NCBI GenBank assembly: GCA_008931825.1
Contig: QXVZ01021733.1
Coordinates: forward strand, 1 to 24,351
Direction: 5' to 3'
DNA: 24,351 nt
From: Phallusia fumigata
Lineage: Eukaryota; Chordata; Ascidiacea; Phlebobranchia; Ascidiidae
Below, piece after piece: positions 22,201 to 24,351 of the stretch. Position 1 is the first letter of the stretch; every line of letters starts with the position of its first letter. A program made the position numbers and the translations under genes. Under the pieces are notes generated by a model. The model was not told the origin of the DNA. It worked only from the letters and a program-made list of their open reading frames with translations, and did not search any database.

Positions 22201-24335
22201 GCCTACCTTTTGTTCAATTTCAACATCCTCAGCAACTTTTTCACTTTCATCTGGTTTCTCTTCTGGCTTTGGGCTGAAATGGAAAAAAATTGTAAATCAT
22301 TTTAGCACACAAACTGAATGACAAGGTGTTGGTTTATTATGGGGTCAATGGTGATGTTAGTGATGGCAATTAAAGAAGATATATCTATCCATTAAAGGGT
22401 GTATTGAATCAGCAATCTTTCAGTGTGTCAAGAACCAAGAAATAGTTTACAAGCTCAAATTGGTCCAGTGGGTTGTTGTTAATGGACAATGCTGATATAA
22501 ATGTTTTTAAATATTTCACAGTGCACTGCAACAAGTTTGTTTTTGTGCTATGTCACAAAAATGAAAGTGTTTTATAAACACAGATGTGTTTGTTGTGTGT
22601 AGCAAAAACACCATTAAAAGATACATTCTGTTGTTGTTAATGCTTCTAATACTTTCCTGTGTAAATCGTATGTGTTTATTGCATATTGTCATCACATTTC
22701 GACTGACAGTCGCCAACATATTTTTTTGTACTTTACTTTAAAAATAAAGCACCATGTTTAAATATACATACATTTCGATAGAGGTGTCCATTACATCCTG
22801 TGATGGTCTCTACAAAACAATTTATAAATGATGCAGAGTAGCTTTAAACATGCAAATAAGATTTTTGGAAATACTATTTACCTTGATTCTTTTCTTTTTT
22901 TCCTCATGAGATTTTTCATCAACTTTCTCTTTGTGTGAGTCTTTGTGATGCTACAAAACAGTCAACAATAAACTTGTGTTGCTGTTGCAACAGCCAGAGC
23001 AATCTTATAAACAACAGGCATTAAATATATCTGACAGACAATGGATAACCAATCAATGTTTACCCTTTTTTTCTTTTTTGAATGATGTCGATGAGATACC
23101 TCCTCATTTTCATCCTGAAAAATAAAAGTAAAATCCTCATTCCTTATATTTATCTAGTTCAAATGAGCAGAATTTAAGAGATATGTTCCAGTGAGTTACA
23201 AAATAAAAAATTTTTAAAAGTGAGCATGTGATTATGTTTGACAAAAATGTAGATTCAGTGTTATAACATTTAGCTTTGCAACAGGCTTGTAAGAAAACTT
23301 ACTTGCAGTGTATAAACCTATGTCATGAGAAGCCCTATAGGGATGACACTAAGCTTAGAGAAACCAGGGTTCACAGCAGAAACCAATTGCTTACTGTTTT
23401 TTTATCAGCACCGGTTAGCCCTTCGTCATAATCCAACTCCTCCTCGATGAGATCTGTTTCCATGGTGATGACAGGAACTCCCTCCACATCATTGTCCTCC
23501 AAGTCACCCTCAATCTTTGCTAGATCCTTACCATAAAAAAGTTTTGTTCATTTAGTTTTTCCATTTATCCAATGCTAATTTTATTGTAGTTACAAGCAAC
23601 ACTATCAAGGAAACAAATCAGTACCTGCGCTTGTTTATCTTCATTTTCCTCTTCTTTTTCTGGTTTTGATTCCTTTTCCGATTCCATTTCGACACTTGGC
23701 TTCTCAGGTTCAACCATATCAGGAGGTGTAGGATCTGCTGCTTTATCTTCCTCTTTTTCAACCTGGGGACAAGAAAGGTCCTCTGGAAGTGCTTCTTCCT
23801 CCTTTTTCTCAGACTCTTTTATCTGCTTCACTTCAGAACTTTCTGAATCAGCTTCTTTTTCAATATCATTTACATTTTCCTCTTTTGCATTAGGAACAGA
23901 TGTTTCATTTTCCACTTCTGTTTTGTCAGTTTCCTTATCACTATCTTCTTTAAGAACTATCTGATCCTCTCCGTCATGTTCTTCTTGTTTTGCTTCATTG
24001 TTGTCAATCTTTTTCTCTTCCACTGCTTCAACCTTCTCTATTGTAGCCTCTACCTCTGCAGCTTCCACAGGAGCGGAATCCTCATGTTCTATCTTCTTTT
24101 CAACTGTTTCTTGTTCAGTAGTTTCGCTATTGACGTTAGTTTCTCCATTACTTTTAGGTTCTACATCTTCAATTGAATTTTCATCAGTTTTTTTGTCCTG
24201 TTCGATATTTACACTATCTGTATTTTGCTCTGTATCATTGTTGGTTTGATCCTCTATGCAGTTATTTTCTTCTGATGTTGGATGTTCTGCAGTGAAGGAT
24301 TCTGACCGCTTTGGCTGAGCAACCTCCTTACTCAC
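15624..24335 (-). CDS. ACIN1: Acinus (apoptotic chromatin condensation inducer), C-terminal ~953 residues
   Basis: Nuclear splicing and exon-junction factor; with RNPS1 and SAP18 it forms the ASAP complex. Exons in transcript order: 24335-23625, 23526-23395, 23114-23064, 22950-22882, 22809-22772, 22273-22207, 21300-21243, 21017-20902, 20517-20440, 20016-19866, 19067-18994, 18855-18652, 18504-18397, 18221-18099, 17910-17716, 17082-16998, 16872-16638, 16244-16080 and 15825-15624. Total 2862 bases with matching phases, stop TAA at 15624-15626. Diagnostic parts: RRKISI and [23 protein letters not shown], an RRM with [11 protein letters not shown] and [13 protein letters not shown], and the RNPS1/SAP18-binding motif [20 protein letters not shown]. 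The start codon and any N-terminal SAP domain lie beyond the window's right edge. Donors at 20439 (gtttgt) and 18098 (gtacga) are weak; the others are ordinary. Confidence 0.95.
16245..16637 (-). other. ACIN1 intron before the C-terminal Arg-rich exon
   Basis: 393-base AT-rich intron; nothing further recognised. Confidence 0.8.
16638..16872 (-). CDS. ACIN1: ACIN1 RSB motif exon (RNPS1/SAP18 binding)
   Basis: 235 bases. A proline run PPPPPK is followed by [20 protein letters not shown] and TDEQIEEKE, the peptide that nucleates the ASAP complex with RNPS1 and SAP18 in known family structures. The rest of the exon is a Glu/Arg/Lys helix-like region, [20 protein letters not shown]. Confidence 0.95.
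16998..18221 (-). CDS. ACIN1: ACIN1 exons 14-16 of the window (charged/RS-like linker)
   Basis: Exons 18221-18099 ([20 protein letters not shown]...), 17910-17716 (with [19 protein letters not shown] and [15 protein letters not shown]) and 17082-16998 ([20 protein letters not shown]). SRSRSR and EWDRNK match the RS-like region of vertebrate Acinus (EWDRDK). All ends are consistent in phase. Confidence 0.88.
17142..17689. repeat. Direct duplication of ~274 bp with N at the junction (17142-17414 and 17416-17689)
   Basis: The block starting ggactcaccacacatttt at 17142 recurs at 17416, right after the N at 17415. Several substitutions and one 1-base indel separate the copies (for example cataacctaag versus cataagctaag). 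It lies wholly in an ACIN1 intron (17083-17715), so coding is unaffected. Confidence 0.9.
18397..18855 (-). CDS. ACIN1: ACIN1 RNA recognition motif (two exons)
   Basis: Exons 18855-18652 (68 codons) and 18504-18397 (36 codons). RNP2 is TIHVSNL and the RNP1 position reads SHCFVTY, the degenerate form typical of Acinus. Around them are [37 protein letters not shown] and [10 protein letters not shown]. The order and spacing match the vertebrate Acinus RRM. Confidence 0.95.
18994..20517 (-). CDS. ACIN1: ACIN1 exons 9-11 of the window (acidic block and RRSIS motif)
   Basis: Exons 20517-20440 ([20 protein letters not shown]), 20016-19866 (50 codons, mostly Glu and Asp) and 19067-18994 ([20 protein letters not shown]). 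IRRSIS corresponds to the TRRSISQ motif just before the vertebrate RRM. The last of the three introns spanned or bordered here, 19068-19865, contains a hAT-type MITE. Confidence 0.88.
19265..19702. mobile_element. hAT-type MITE (non-autonomous DNA transposon)
   Basis: Terminal inverted repeats CAGGGCTTCCCAAACT (19265-19280) and AGTTTGGGAAGCTCTG (19687-19702) match at 15 of 16 positions. They begin with CAG and resemble hAT/Charlie-type ends. Subterminal gggtcgcggg and gggtcgcaga also fit that group. The 8 bases outside each end, GTGTACGA and GTATTTGA, match at 5 of 8, as an aged 8-bp target-site duplication would. There is no transposase frame in 438 bases. Inserted in an ACIN1 intron. Confidence 0.75.
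20017..20439 (-). other. ACIN1 intron after exon 9 of the window
   Basis: 423 AT-rich bases; nothing further recognised. Confidence 0.75.
20518..20901 (-). other. ACIN1 intron before exon 9 of the window
   Basis: 384 bases. It contains a short inverted repeat, GAATCC-aaa-GGATTC near 20759-20773; otherwise nothing recognised. Confidence 0.7.
20902..21300 (-). CDS. ACIN1: ACIN1 conserved central motif exons
   Basis: Exons 21300-21243 and 21017-20902 join in phase 1 to give [16 protein letters not shown], then [18 protein letters not shown] and [11 protein letters not shown]. Vertebrate Acinus has the same order: RRKIS, KRRWG, then an ITTESLK-like motif before the RRM. This identifies the gene independently of the RRM. 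Confidence 0.9.
21301..22206 (-). other. ACIN1 intron before the RRKISI exon
   Basis: 906 bases, the longest ACIN1 intron in the window. Short open frames on both strands are not family-related; no repeat or RNA gene recognised. Confidence 0.75.
22207..23526 (-). CDS. ACIN1: ACIN1 exons 2-6 of the window (charged linker)
   Basis: Five short exons (132, 51, 69, 38 and 67 bases). They encode [20 protein letters not shown] with [17 protein letters not shown], then [49 protein letters not shown] and [20 protein letters not shown]. Alternating acidic and Lys/His-rich blocks suggest disorder and possible nuclear-localisation signals. They were linked to the gene by phase and splice sites rather than by similarity. 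Confidence 0.8.
22274..22771 (-). other. ACIN1 intron between the 38-nt and 67-nt exons
   Basis: 498 AT-rich bases; nothing further recognised. Confidence 0.7.
23625..24335 (-). CDS. ACIN1: ACIN1 Glu-rich exon (237 codons)
   Basis: Long exon encoding an acidic, low-complexity and probably disordered segment rich in Glu, Lys, Asp and Val, with repeats of the EEK/EVEAT kind. Phase 0 on both sides. The in-frame codon immediately before it is TAG, so the exon cannot extend upstream and must begin at the acceptor gatgtttag. Its first bases are GTGAGT, so the apparent GTG is an internal Val codon and not a start. Confidence 0.85.
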
Positions 24336-24351
24336 CTAAACATCAAAACAG

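Noticed and set aside
23976..24249. Plus-strand frames rich in Phe, Ser and Leu
   Set aside because: Antisense shadows of the Glu-rich ACIN1 exon; GAA/GAG runs read as TTC/CTC.

Overview
The window is animal nuclear DNA carrying three protein genes, all read from the minus strand. From high to low coordinates they are: (1) the C-terminal ~953 residues of Acinus (ACIN1), an exon-junction/ASAP-complex splicing factor, in 19 exons (24335 to 15624); (2) a complete, intronless regulatory light chain of non-muscle/smooth-muscle myosin II (13662 to 13141); and (3) the 5' part of a non-muscle/smooth-type myosin II heavy chain, from its start codon at 12578 to beyond base 1, giving about 345 residues of the motor domain in nine exons. 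Exons were chained by hand from splice sites, reading phase and family similarity. All phases close: the ACIN1 exons sum to 2862 bases, or 954 codons including the stop.

Organism: the proteins are close to vertebrate ones, introns are mostly short and AT-rich, and the sequence carries slightly diverged duplicated blocks joined at single Ns. The last point looks like unmerged haplotypes of a very polymorphic diploid. A tunicate such as Ciona is the best guess; this is inference, not proof.

Layout: 1-12578 is myosin heavy chain. It has a 4.2 kb intron (7355-11553) holding a CpG-rich stretch with CRE, ETS-CRE and NRF1-like sites, and a 2.8 kb intron (4412-7251) holding a candidate in-frame cassette exon for motor loop 1. 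12579-13140 separates the light- and heavy-chain genes. 13663-15623 is the upstream region, with a perfect CArg (SRF) box, an E-box palindrome and a GC box. 15624-24351 is ACIN1; one of its introns holds a hAT-type MITE.

The most interesting point is that the regulatory light chain and heavy chain of the same motor lie head to tail, about 560 bp apart. Each has a splice acceptor about 20 nt before its ATG. This fits a two-gene operon resolved by spliced-leader trans-splicing, or a light-chain gene nested in a 5'UTR intron of the heavy-chain gene. Three duplications, each with a single N at its junction (1616, 2633, 17415), are most likely assembly artefacts; one of them duplicates a coding exon of the myosin gene.
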